Below, one piece after another: positions 25,185 through 33,444 of a DNA stretch of 64,000 bases. The notes under the pieces were generated by a model. It had not been told where the DNA came from, did no database searches, and was given only the letters and a program-made list of their open reading frames with translations. Every line of letters begins with the position of its first letter. The stretch's first letter is position 1. The DNA lies in assembly GCF_029892565.1 (NCBI RefSeq), contig NZ_JARXVH010000031.1, forward strand, positions 1 through 64,000, read 5' to 3'. The DNA comes from Streptomyces pseudovenezuelae (GTDB taxonomy: Bacteria; Actinomycetota; Actinomycetes; Streptomycetales; Streptomycetaceae). Made by a program: the position numbers and the translations under genes.

Positions 25185-26100
25185 GCCCGGCCAATGCCTG
25201 CCCAACTCCTGTGCCCTGCCCCTCCGTCCGCCAACCTCGCCGGAGCCACAGCGTTTACCGGAGGGGACTGCGGATCACCGTCGACGCACTGCGGCAGCCG
25301 GTGACTTCAAGGCAAGCCCGATGGGCGGCACCCCGGTGAGCCGTCGCTTGAGGGCCGGGGTGCCGCGGACTGTCCCCGACGTCTGCAGAGCGGCCGAGGG
25401 CGGCTACCTCCCTGCCGAACGCGCGGAAATCTGTGTTTGTCGGAGTAGACATCATGGCGGTGGCGTGGTTATGGTTTCTCTCGTAGCCCAGAGAGACAGC
25501 AGGGCCTGGCAGACACGAACTGCCGGGCAGCAGTACGCAGGACGGTGCGGTGGTGGAGTTGCGAAGCCAGAGCGGTTGTAGGACGGCGACGGGACTGGCG
25601 ACCGGACCGGGTGGCCCGCAGTGATCAGGGGCCGCCGTGAGCAGGACCGCGGTTGACGCGGTGGCAGTACCCGTAAGTGCGGTTCGCGGTACCCAGCAGT
25701 GAAAGTCAGTGAGCAGCACCTCGGTGAAGGCGTCGGCTGCGGACGCGCGCACCGGGAGGTTCGGCAGTGGGGTTCCAAGCCAGAGCAGACGCAGGACGGG
25801 CGACGGGGCTGGCTGCCGAAGAGCGGCGCTGCCACAGGCCGCTGAGCAGTTCGCATCACCAGCAGTACGCAGTACCCCACTTGTAAGCAGTTGATCCCAG
25901 AGGGAAGAACGGAGGAGCCGAGCGCCATCAGGATCGCCCGGGCCGACATCTTGAACCCGGGTACCGCAGGACATCGATAGTGAGGTGGTCTCCGGTCAAG
26001 CAACCGCGATCCCAGCACCCCCGGCAGCATCAAGGCCGGGGCTGCGGAAACAGAGGGCCGGCGCAGTACCAGGGCCGGCAGATGGTGTAGCAGTTCCTTC
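25185..26100. other. About 900 bp gene-free region with internal repeats
   Basis: No convincing gene is seen. Segments near 25547-25605 and 25756-25815 are related (each has AAGCCAGAGC, then AGGACGG and GCGACGGGACTGGC or GACGGGGCTGGC). CAGTACGCAG/GCAGTACC strings recur at about 25530, 25663, 25870 and 26063. The region lies just before the hairpin and MerR gene, so it could hold a duplicated leader, an sRNA or a protein-binding array. Confidence 0.45.
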
Positions 26101-26131
26101 GGGGCCTTGGTGCCAATGGCACCAAGGCCCC
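26101..26131. terminator. 14-bp, 3-nt-loop hairpin before merR-like gene
   Basis: GGGGCCTTGGTGCC (26101-26114) pairs exactly with 26118-26131 with only AAT between. It ends 26 bp before the MerR start. It may terminate an upstream transcript or control merR expression. Confidence 0.7.
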
Positions 26132-26157
26132 TCCACGCGTTCCACAGAGAGGTGCAG

Positions 26158-26496
26158 ATGACAGCAGACGACTCGTTCGGCCGTATCGACGACGAGGACT
26201 ACCCCGCCTACACGATGGGCCGGGCCGCCGAACTCCTCGGCACCACCCAGGGCTTCCTCCGCGCCATCGGCGAAGCACGCCTCATCACCCCGCTGCGCTC
26301 CGAAGGCGGCCACCGCCGCTACTCCCGCTACCAGCTGCGCATCGCCGCCCGCGCCCGGGAACTCGTCGACCACGGCACCCCCATCGAGGCCGCCTGCCGC
26401 ATCATCGTCCTCGAAGACCAGCTCGAAGAAGCCCAACGCATCAACGCCGAACACGTACGCAGCGCCGGATCGTCCCATCCATCGGCCACGGCCTGA
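26158..26496 (+). CDS. MerR-family regulator
   Basis: This is a 112-residue MerR-type protein. The winged HTH is seen in YTMGRAAELLGTTQGFLRAI and LRSEGGHRRYSRYQL, followed by a short dimerisation helix (IIVLEDQLEEAQRINAEH). No metal-binding cysteines are present, so it is not a classical metal sensor and more resembles small SoxR/BldC-like or HspR-like regulators. The start ATG 26158 has GAGGTG upstream. It lies between a hairpin at 26101 and a classical terminator at 26630. Confidence 0.85.
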   Translation: MTADDSFGRIDDEDYPAYTMGRAAELLGTTQGFLRAIGEARLITPLRSEGGHRRYSRYQLRIAARARELVDHGTPIEAACRIIVLEDQLEEAQRINAEHVRSAGSSHPSATA

Positions 26497-26629
26497 AGTA
26501 AGCATGCCCGCCAGCACCCTTCGGCCTCTTGCACCTGGACCCGGTGATCCGCATGATCGCTTTCTCTGGTGACGCGGTGTGCGGGCGTGTAGCGTCTGCG
26601 TCAGCTGTCATGGTTCGGAGTTCCCCATG

Positions 26630-26654
26630 GCCCACGCTCCTGGCGTGGGCTTTT
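26630..26654 (+). terminator. Rho-independent terminator with U-tract
   Basis: GCCCACGC (26630-26637) and GCGTGGGC (26643-26650) form an 8-bp stem with a 5-nt loop, followed by TTTT (26651-26654). It separates the MerR gene from the downstream csp gene and may double as an attenuator in the csp leader. Confidence 0.8.
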
Positions 26655-26740
26655 AGCTGTGCTGTGCCGCAGGGACCAGGGCGATCACCTCCGCCTTCCA
26701 CAGAGAGTGGGAGGCGTTCATCGACTGGAAGGCACCAGAC

Positions 26741-26944
26741 ATGGCTACAGGAACTGTGAAGTGGTTCAACGCGGAGAAGGGCTTCGGCTTCATCGCCCAG
26801 GACGGCGGCGGCCCGGATGTCTTCGCGCACTACTCCGCGATCAACTCCTCGGGCTTCCGCGAACTCCAGGAAGGCCAGATCGTGACGTTCGAAGTCACCC
26901 AGGGTCAGAAGGGCCCCCAGGCCGAAAACATCAACCCTGCCTGA
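26741..26944 (+). CDS. Cold-shock protein (CspA family), second copy
   Basis: This is a 67-residue cold-shock domain protein with RNP1 KGFGFIAQ and RNP2 VFAHYSAI. The RNP1-distal Gln-Ala change (FIAQ rather than FIEQ) separates it from the other two copies. The start ATG 26741 has GGAAGG upstream. A 12-bp terminator follows at 27010. It lies between a MerR-type gene and a convergent sigma-factor gene. Confidence 0.97.
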   Translation: MATGTVKWFNAEKGFGFIAQDGGGPDVFAHYSAINSSGFRELQEGQIVTFEVTQGQKGPQAENINPA

Positions 26945-27009
26945 CCTGATCTGCCGTGCCCGCGTCGACGCGACGGAGCAGACGCGGAAGGCAGACACCC
27001 AACACACCT

Positions 27010-27043
27010 CGATGGCCGCACAGCGCACGCCGTGCGGCCATCG
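27010..27043. terminator. 12-bp hairpin after second csp
   Basis: CGATGGCCGCAC (27010-27021) pairs exactly with 27032-27043 over a 10-nt loop, 65 bp beyond the csp stop and before the convergent sigma gene stop at 27194. Confidence 0.75.
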
Positions 27044-27193
27044 GCTGCTCTCCGGCGGTTCGGCGACGCACCGTACGGGTTCCCACGCGCCGAGGTCGTC
27101 ACCGGCCGGCTGGACCGGGCCCCGCTCGCGAAGGCGCCGGAGGACGGCCTGCACCAGGCCGACAGGGACACCGCCGCCGACGTCCCCCTGGAT

Positions 27194-28063
27194 TCAGGCG
27201 TCCAGGAGGCCGGTGCGGAGCGTGGTGAGGGTGCGGTTCAGCAGGCGTGAGATGTGCATTTGGGACACGCCCAGTTCCCGGCCGATCTCCGCCTGGGTCA
27301 TCTCCTGGCCGAAGCGCATCTCGATGATGGCCCGCTCACGGTCGTCGAGCTGCTGGAGCAGCGGGGCGAGCGTGTGCAGGTCCTCGAACAGGTCCATCGC
27401 CGGGTCGACGTCGCCGACCATGTCGGCGTATTTGAGTCCCTCGCTGTTTTCCTCGTCGCCGCCGGGGGTGTCGAGGGAGCCGGCGACGTACCCGTTGGCG
27501 GCGACCAGGCCGTCGATGATCTCTTCCTCGCTCAGGTGGAGGTGGTCGGCGAGTTCTTTCACCGTGGGCGGGCGACCGAACTCGGTGGTGAGAGTTTCCT
27601 TGCCCTTGGCGAGGTTGACGCGCAGCTCCTGCAGGCGCCGCGGGACATGGACGGCCCAGGTGGTGTCGCGGAAGAACCGCTTGATCTCGCCGACGATGTA
27701 AGGAATCGCGAACGACGTGAACTCGACCTCACGCGACAGGTCGAACCGGTCTATGGCCTTGATCAGACCGATCGTCCCGACCTGGATGACGTCCTCCATC
27801 TCACCGCTGCCCCGGTTGCGGAAACGGCGGGCCGCGAAGGACACCAGCGACAGGTTCATCTCGATCAGGGTGTTGCGCGCGTACTGATACTCGCGGGTGC
27901 CCTCCTCCAGGACCTGCAACCGGTCCAGGAACAGCCGGGACAGTGCGCGTGCGTCCTTGGGCGCGACCTTGCCGCCGTCCTCGATCCAGGGCAACTCGCC
28001 GACGGCGTCGGCCGGTTCCGTCGTGCCGACGATTGCTTCGCAAGCGTTTACAGAGGAGGTCAC
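27194..28063 (-). CDS. SigB/SigF-type stress sigma factor
   Basis: This is a 289-residue sigma-70 family group-3 factor. Region 2 is seen in LIEMNLSLVSFAARRFRNRG and GLIKAIDRFDLSREVEFTSF, with AIPYIVGEIKRFFRDTTW after it. Region 3 includes VPRRLQELR. Region 4 ends with MRFGQEMTQAEIGRELGVSQ and MHISRLLNRTL. The start is GTG 28063 behind AAAGGCGG. These sigma factors are usually held by an anti-sigma kinase and released by STAS antagonists; a GHKL ATPase (24762) and a broken STAS gene (30298) lie nearby. Confidence 0.94.
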   Translation of the reverse strand: MTSSVNACEAIVGTTEPADAVGELPWIEDGGKVAPKDARALSRLFLDRLQVLEEGTREYQYARNTLIEMNLSLVSFAARRFRNRGSGEMEDVIQVGTIGLIKAIDRFDLSREVEFTSFAIPYIVGEIKRFFRDTTWAVHVPRRLQELRVNLAKGKETLTTEFGRPPTVKELADHLHLSEEEIIDGLVAANGYVAGSLDTPGGDEENSEGLKYADMVGDVDPAMDLFEDLHTLAPLLQQLDDRERAIIEMRFGQEMTQAEIGRELGVSQMHISRLLNRTLTTLRTGLLDA

Positions 28064-28806
28064 GGTGCCGCCTTTCTGAAAGCAGGATGGCCGTCACATG
28101 CCCTCATCGCCCGCATGCATGCCCGCGCGAGCCGGACTGTTTCGTCAAGGGGCCGGGGCACGCCTTCTCTTGCGATACCGGCTGCGCCACCCACTGCGCA
28201 GGTCAGATTCCGCGGCCTACCGTCGTCGCTGGTCAGGTGCCGTGGTCGCAGGCTTCCGGTGGGGCTGACGTCCCCTCTACGCCACCCACGCCCCGGCCAG
28301 GACACCAGAAGGAAAGGGAGGTGGGCGGAAGCGCGGGCGCCGAACGAGGGGATCGGGGCGCCGGGTTGGCGTTCCGCACGGCTGGCGCCCGCCTATGTCG
28401 TTGTGGAGCACGTACAGGATGCCCCGCAGACGCCGCCGGCCCGCGCCGGCCGCGGTCCCGGTGATCGCTCAGGCCAAGACGGCAGCAGCGGCTCGATCAG
28501 CATCCTCAAGCCGCCATCCACCATCCATGGACCAGTACTCGCACTCTCCCCAACGGCCGAATCGCCACATCGGTCAATCGCGACCAGGGCACCTCAACAA
28601 GATCGTGCTACGAGGTCCTAGACCGCGAATGACAGATCCTTCACCGCCGCGCAGGCACGTTCGGCGTCCAAGCCGTCGTCAAGAGCCTCCAATGCAGCAG
28701 CCGCCGACACCCGAACGGAACAGGGCAGACCGTCATAGGAGGACGTCGAGCGCCCGTCTCCCTGCTGACTCCCCAGGACTCGTCGGCGCTGCCGAACTGA
28801 CGGGTG
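28064..28806. other. About 740 bp with no intact gene
   Basis: No intact gene is visible. On the minus strand, 28618-28702 reads like the tail of a protein (ALEALDDGLDAERACAAVKD, then LSFAV and stop) but lacks an upstream start before the GAF-ANTAR stop at 28807. It may be a truncated gene. Confidence 0.45.
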
Positions 28807-29565
28807 TCAGGAGTCCCGCGCGGCCGACTGTTCGGCGAAGGTACGGATGGTGTCGGTGTCCTGTGTGCCCTCGGCGATATCGCGGGCGAGGGCGGAGAGT
28901 TTGCGGTTGTGGGCGCGGGCGTAAGCGCGAAAGACGCTGAACGCTTCGTCGATGGGCATCTGCCATCGCTCGGTGAGGATGCCCTTGACCTGTTCGATGA
29001 CGATCCGGCTGTTCAGGGCGTACTGGAGCTGGTCGCGTTCGGCCTCGCTGTAGGCGAGCGTGCGCTGCTGGAGGATGGCAATGGTGGCCACGTCGGCGAG
29101 GGCCTGGGCGAGGGTGAGGTCCTGGTCGGGCAGGGGCTCGGAGGCGCTCTGGAAGAGGCTGAGCGCGCCGATGATCCGGCCCCGCAGGCGCAGCGGCAGC
29201 GCGTTGGTGGCGACGAACCCGACGGACTCGGCGCCACGGGCGAACTGCGGCCACATCGTGGCGGCAGTGGGGTCGGTGAGGCTGATGTTGATCCGTGGCA
29301 GACCATCGCGGTAGCAGTCGACGCAGGGACCCTGGTCATGCTGGAGGGCGAAGAGTTCCAGCAGTCGGGTGTGTTCGTCGGAGGCGGCCAGGAGGTGCAG
29401 CCGGTCGTTCTGGTCCGCGAGCAGGATGCCGACAGCGGCGACGTCCAGCAGTTCCATGCAGCGCACAGACAGCTTCTGCAGAAAGTCGATGACGTCGAAG
29501 TCGTCTATCAGGGAGTCGGCCACCTCGACGAAGACTTCGGTGAGTTGCTGTTCACGGGTTGCCAT
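28807..29565 (-). CDS. GAF-ANTAR domain regulator (1)
   Basis: This is a 252-residue protein with a GAF domain (about residues 25-165: CMELLDVAAVGILLADQND, GPCVDCYRDG) followed by an ANTAR RNA-binding domain (QLQYALNSRIVIEQVKGILT, AFSVFRAYARAHNRKL). ANTAR proteins bind RNA hairpin pairs and act as anti-terminators, with GAF sensing a small ligand. It lies 5 bp after the second GAF-ANTAR gene, so the two form an operon transcribed leftward. Confidence 0.93.
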   Translation of the reverse strand: MATREQQLTEVFVEVADSLIDDFDVIDFLQKLSVRCMELLDVAAVGILLADQNDRLHLLAASDEHTRLLELFALQHDQGPCVDCYRDGLPRINISLTDPTAATMWPQFARGAESVGFVATNALPLRLRGRIIGALSLFQSASEPLPDQDLTLAQALADVATIAILQQRTLAYSEAERDQLQYALNSRIVIEQVKGILTERWQMPIDEAFSVFRAYARAHNRKLSALARDIAEGTQDTDTIRTFAEQSAARDS

Positions 29566-29570
29566 CGAGA

Positions 29571-30308
29571 TCAGTCCTCGTCCTCGTCGGTGTCTTCGTC
29601 ATCTGTCGGGTTCATCGGGTGCGGATCGGGTTCGAGCCACAGTCGGCGGTCCACGACGTCCCGGGCCGTGTCGGTGAGGGTGCGGCTGTTGCTGTAGGCG
29701 TGGGCGCGCAACCGCAGGAGAGCCTCTCCCAGGGGTACGGACAGCTGGACGCTGACCATGCCGGTCGCCTGGTGGAGGACCGCCTGGTGCAGTACCGGGG
29801 CGGTCAGCTCCTGGTTCTCCGCAGCTGACAGCAGCGGGCTCCCGAGGCCCAGGACGTACTTGGTCAACGCGACGGCCAGGACGTTGACATCGTCGCCCTG
29901 CGCCCGGGCCAAATGCCCGGGACTGCTTCTGACCAGCGTCAGCACGCCGAGGGTGATGGCACCGATGTGCAGGGGGAAGCAGAACACCGCCCGCACCTTC
30001 AGGGCCGACGCCTCGATCACGAGAGCGGGCCAGCGGTCCTCCCGCACGCGGCCCAGATCGGGCACGCGTACCGCGGTGCCGCCGGCCAGGCAGTCCGCCC
30101 CCGGGCCGTATCCGAGGGTGAGCTGAAGATCCTCGAAGTCACGCGAGATGCGGCCGGAGGACCACAGGATCTCCGTCCCGCCCGGTGCGTTGCCCGCGCT
30201 GACCGCGATCCCGTCCACGGCGAGCACATCGGCCGTGTCCGCCGCCACGGTCGGCCACTCCTCGGTTTGAAGCAGGAGCAGGATCTCTGACATCCGGTCA
30301 CTGATCAT
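29571..30308 (-). CDS. GAF-ANTAR domain regulator (2)
   Basis: This 245-residue protein has a GAF-like N-terminal domain (VLAVDGIAVSAGNAPGGTEI, ADCLAGGTAVRVPDLG) and an ANTAR-like tail (VLHQAVLHQATGMVSVQLSV, ALLRLRAHAYSNSRTL) ending in an acidic run DDEDTDEDED. The start ATG 30308 overlaps the end of the STAS pseudogene (stop 30298-30300), so the original operon was STAS, GAF-ANTAR, GAF-ANTAR. A second start at 30293 is possible. Confidence 0.88.
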   Translation of the reverse strand: MISDRMSEILLLLQTEEWPTVAADTADVLAVDGIAVSAGNAPGGTEILWSSGRISRDFEDLQLTLGYGPGADCLAGGTAVRVPDLGRVREDRWPALVIEASALKVRAVFCFPLHIGAITLGVLTLVRSSPGHLARAQGDDVNVLAVALTKYVLGLGSPLLSAAENQELTAPVLHQAVLHQATGMVSVQLSVPLGEALLRLRAHAYSNSRTLTDTARDVVDRRLWLEPDPHPMNPTDDEDTDEDED

Positions 30309-30630
30309 GCGGCTCCGCTGGACGGCCGGGAGGTGCCAATTTGACTCTGGCGATGCCCGAGTACCCCTCCGCAAGGAGGTATCCCGTACCGGTGAGGTCC
30401 AGGAGCCGTCGCACGACCGGGGCAGGAGGTGCAGCCGCAGCTCCCTCTGCGAGGCAGCCAGGCGCTGGGAGAGGGCGAGGACGACATCCAGACCGCTTGC
30501 GTCACAGAAGCCGACCGCGGCGAGATCCAATGTCCGTCATCCTCTTGGCGAGACGCGTCTCCAGAGCCTCGCAGACAGCGGGAACGGTGGACAGATCGAT
30601 CTCACCCTCTGCCCGCGAGTGCGAGGTCAT
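30298..30630 (-). pseudogene. STAS (anti-sigma antagonist) gene with two frameshifts
   Basis: Reading leftward from ATG 30630, EGEIDLSTVPAVCEALETRL and AKRMTDI are in one frame, LDLAAVGFCDASGLDVVLAL and ASQRELRLHLLP are in a second, and VVRRLLDLTGTGYLLAEGYS is in a third. Together they spell a complete STAS domain with the phosphorylatable Ser in FCDASGLDVV. Two small deletions (near 30528 and near 30420) break it. The final frame ends at 30298-30300, overlapping the next gene start. Sequencing error is an alternative explanation. Confidence 0.78.
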
Positions 30631-30741
30631 CCCAGCTCACCCACGCCGACGACGGCTACGAGAAGCCGGCCTACACCTACCTCGGCACCGTCACCCTCGC
30701 AGCCCTCACGATCTGGCTCCGAACATGCCGAGAAACAGCGC

Positions 30742-31128
30742 CTAATGCAAGGCGTCGCCGCTCCAGGAACGCAAACGGTCGGCGATGTCGTAGACGGTGA
30801 GTCGCAGCGCGCGGATGTCGGTGATCAGGTCCCGCCACGGCTCGAAGGAGTCGTCGATCTCCTTCCCGGAGGCCCGGATGTACGCCACCGCCACGCCGTA
30901 CGCGAAGTACGCGTTGCGCGCCGGCAACGGGCGCAGGAGGAGCAGTTGCTCAAGCAGGGCGGCAGCCCGCCAGTAGGCGTCGGGCTCGCCCGCCTCCAAC
31001 TGGGGTGTGTTCACGCGGTGTCGAGCGACGGCGGCGACCAGGCCCGAGTAGTCCCGAACCCCGAGTTCCTTGCCGAGTAGTTCCTCTTGTCGGTCAAGGA
31101 GCCATCGGATGTCGATGTGCAGGTCCAA
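30742..31128 (-). CDS. Fic/Doc-like toxin of a toxin-antitoxin pair
   Basis: This is a 128-residue protein beginning at TTG 31128 (MDLHIDIRWLLDRQEELLG). The middle and end (PLPARNAYFAYGVAVAYIRA, DIRALRLTVYDIADRLRSW) align in pattern with Doc-type Fic toxins of Streptomyces. The canonical HPFxxGNGR/K motif is not visible; its place is taken by PLPARNAYFAYG, so AMP or phosphate transfer is doubtful. Its start lies 3 bp after the antitoxin stop, the typical antitoxin-first operon. The confident part is the family resemblance; the activity is open. Confidence 0.7.
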   Translation of the reverse strand: MDLHIDIRWLLDRQEELLGKELGVRDYSGLVAAVARHRVNTPQLEAGEPDAYWRAAALLEQLLLLRPLPARNAYFAYGVAVAYIRASGKEIDDSFEPWRDLITDIRALRLTVYDIADRLRSWSGDALH

Positions 31129-31131
31129 GGA

Positions 31132-31383
31132 TCAGGCCGCCCGCCCTGCGGTGTTTTGCCTGGCCGGAGTGTCGTCAGGGAAGGCCTCGTCGAACGCTTC
31201 GGCCAGGCCGGGCTGGGCGATGATCTCGCGGAACACCGCCGTCGCCTTGCTCAGCTTGATCTGGTTCTCTTCTTCTATGGCCAGCTCGGCCAGGTAGGCG
31301 CGCACGCTCTGCCCGCGGGCTGCGGCGACCGCAGCGAACCGGTCCCTGGTCTTCGAGTCGACCTTGACGGTGGTGTCAGCCAT
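31132..31383 (-). CDS. Antitoxin, ribbon-helix-helix-like
   Basis: This is an 83-residue protein starting MADTTVKVDSKTRDRFAAVA, followed by RGQSVRAYLAELAIEEENQI. The short beta strand and two helices at the N-terminus fit a MazE/CopG-type ribbon-helix-helix DNA-binding fold, and the acidic C-terminal half (EAFDEAFPDDTPARQ) would wrap the toxin. It precedes the Fic-like toxin by 3 bp. It probably autorepresses its own promoter upstream of 31383. Confidence 0.75.
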   Translation of the reverse strand: MADTTVKVDSKTRDRFAAVAAARGQSVRAYLAELAIEEENQIKLSKATAVFREIIAQPGLAEAFDEAFPDDTPARQNTAGRAA

Positions 31384-31779
31384 ATCCCGAGTATGCACCC
31401 ATGGGTACCTTCGCGAATACCGTTCACGAAGGTACGGCCACGTCTCCGTCAGTTCCACACGATGCAGACGGCTACCAGGACAGCGTCGAGCTGAGCAGCG
31501 ATCAGGGCCGACAGCACGCCGCCTCCGGGACCCTTTGCGGTGGGTTCTCGCACAGCTTCTTGACCGGATTGAGGGGCACCCGGGCCCAGAGGACGCAGAC
31601 CACGGGCCCGGGATGAGCCGACCGGCAATCCAATCACTCGTGCCCCGCGCAGGCCTGCCCCTGCGGCCGTCCGGATCCAGCACCGACTCAAGCCCCTATG
31701 GGGCGGCGCAAGGCGACAATGCCCAGGACTTCCAACCCACGCTGATCAAATCAGAAAGGGGGGCCTGGTCGCGGGCCTG

Positions 31780-31896
31780 TCAGGCGGCTGTGCCATCCGC
31801 AGCAGTAGCGGTCCTGGCTACAGCACTTCCGGTATCGGGCCGGGTCGGCAACCGGCGGAGCTGCGAGCGGATTTCGTCGGTTTCACAGACGAGCAT
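31780..31896 (-). CDS. 38-residue protein coupled to frameshifted gene
   Basis: An ATG (31894-31896) overlaps the stop of the upstream frame as TGATG, with a single shared base, a classical coupling arrangement. The 38 residues start MLVCETDEIRSQLRRLPTRP and end TAADGTAA. I do not recognise it. Its existence as a coupled small protein is plausible from position only. Confidence 0.4.
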   Translation of the reverse strand: MLVCETDEIRSQLRRLPTRPDTGSAVARTATAADGTAA

Positions 31897-32356
31897 CAGC
31901 TAGCATCCGCGGAGTTGATCAGGGCAAGCAGGCCGTCGCCGGGCCACAAGGGGATTCCTGCCTCCGCTCGGGCCAGCTGCCTGCCGACCTCGATGAGGAC
32001 CTCGATCCGGTCGGCGGGTCCATACGCCCGCTGCTCCCCCGTTGCCGGGGCGACGGCGCGCACCTCGCTGTGCGGGCCGGCGCACACCAGGGCGCGGGCG
32101 ATGGCCGGCAGTCCCAGGCTGAGGGCGTCGCAGTCGGGGCCGGGGTCGGAGTCGACTGCAGCAGATCGTCGGTGACCGCCTCCCAGTCTCCGACGTGTGG
32201 CCAGCGTGTGCCGCCGTCCAGTTCGTGGGTGAGGGTAGACAGCGGGACGATCTCGCCCAGTCGGCGGCCTCGGACGAGACGGTCGTGGATGCGCGCACCG
32301 TCCGGCGCCCGTTCGCGGGGCATTCTGGCTGGTGAGCGCTCCATAGTCCCGCTCAT
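31896..32356 (-). pseudogene. Unknown gene interrupted by one frameshift
   Basis: From ATG 32356 the frame reads MSGTMERSPARMPRERAPDG, RIHDRLVRGRRLGEIVPLST and HVGDWEAVTDDLLQS. Beyond about 32165 the coherent reading moves to another frame: DSDPGPDCDALSLGLPAIAR, ALVCAGPHSEVRAVAPATGE and LLALINSADAS. A single-base deletion or a sequencing error explains it. I recognise no family; context gives no function. Confidence 0.55.
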
Positions 32357-33159
32357 TGTCAGGGTGTTGCTCTGCAACACTGCCGCTCTCCGGCAACACT
32401 GCACCAGGTTCTCCGCGTGACCACGGCCCAACTGGCTGGGTCTGGGGCAGTCGCCTCCAAGCCCGATCAGTTACTGCAGGGCTCCGACCCGACGTCGGTG
32501 CGCCGCGCCCGCCCCCGGCTTCCGACCGTAGCGACTCCTCCAGCCTCCAAGTTCCCTCAAGATCCGTCCCACATCCCCAGACGCTTGAGCCGGCGCTGCT
32601 GCAGCCGCTCCGAGACGGCCGTGCGGCTGAAGACGAGTCCCATAAGCAGCCCGAAGACCACAGCGAACCTCTTCCCCGACGAGATCCCTGGCGTGCTCAG
32701 GGCGTTGTCGGACGGCCGCACCGCGGCATGGACACGCAAGCTGATCGACACCCATCGTGACATCGAGACCGCGCGCGCCATCCTCCGTCTCCTACGCACT
32801 ACAGACGGGGCACCCGCGGGTCAGACCGGCCCGGACCCGCAAGAGCGGTCCCCGAGCGCCCCGGCTGAACCCCCCTCCCCCATTCAGGCAGAGGGAAACC
32901 TAGGTGATGAGGCTGGCGGCTGGCTAGGCGGCTGGTTAGCTGGTTGCCGCGACCCCGCAGTCGGTGAGGCCGCCTGCTGTGCCAGCCCCTGATCTCGGGT
33001 GGCCGTCTGGGCAGTTGGGCTTGCGCTGGGTTCCCCAACGGCCGTGCCGCCCGGGCTGCCTGCCGACCGTGCAGGAGTCGGCCGGCAGGCAGCCGACGTC
33101 CGGGAACCGCAGGCTGATCGTGTGGATTGGCCGGTGGACGTCGTCCTCGCGCGACCCGT
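32357..33159. other. About 800 bp with no supported gene
   Basis: One plus-strand frame contains a coding-like stretch (about 32668-32800, DEIPGVLRALSDGRTAAWTR and DIETARAILRLLR) but has no start with a ribosome binding site and dissolves into low-complexity sequence. It may be a decayed gene. Confidence 0.4.
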
Positions 33160-33349
33160 GACGTGCTGCCGGCCGGGCCGTGGGCCTACGAGATCAAGGT
33201 CGACGGCCACCGGACCGTGCTGTGGCGCACCGAGGACGGCGTTCGGCTTCAGTCACGCCCCGGCCGTAACGTCGCCGCCCAATGGATGGACCCCGCGCTG
33301 GCCGGCCATACGCCTGCCGCCCGGCGCGATTCTGGACGGCGTTATGTGA
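33160..33349 (+). pseudogene. ATP-dependent DNA ligase (LigD-type) N-terminal fragment
   Basis: DVLPAGPWAYEIKVDGHRTV carries ligase motif I (KxDGxR, catalytic Lys in KVDGHR), followed by GVRLQSRPGRNVAAQW and, in a shifted frame, LPPGAILDGVM, matching the LPAGTVLDGE segment of these enzymes. Only about 60 residues remain and there is a frameshift. With the Ku remnant at 20597 it suggests loss of an accessory end-joining system. Confidence 0.7.
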
Positions 33350-33444
33350 CCTGTGGGGGTGTCTCAGCCCCAAGGTGTTTCAGGCGGCGCAGGTCCCATA
33401 GGCGAGACGTGACGGGCGTCGCTGCCTCGTGCCGCAGCGGCCGC

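Noticed and set aside
28618..28702. Coding-like tail ALEALDDGLDAERACAAVKD on the minus strand
   Set aside because: It has no start and is cut off by the GAF-ANTAR stop region, so it is mentioned only as a possible relic.
32417..32992. GTG-initiated 191-residue frame
   Set aside because: Only about 45 residues look coding; the rest is low complexity, so it is not called as a gene.
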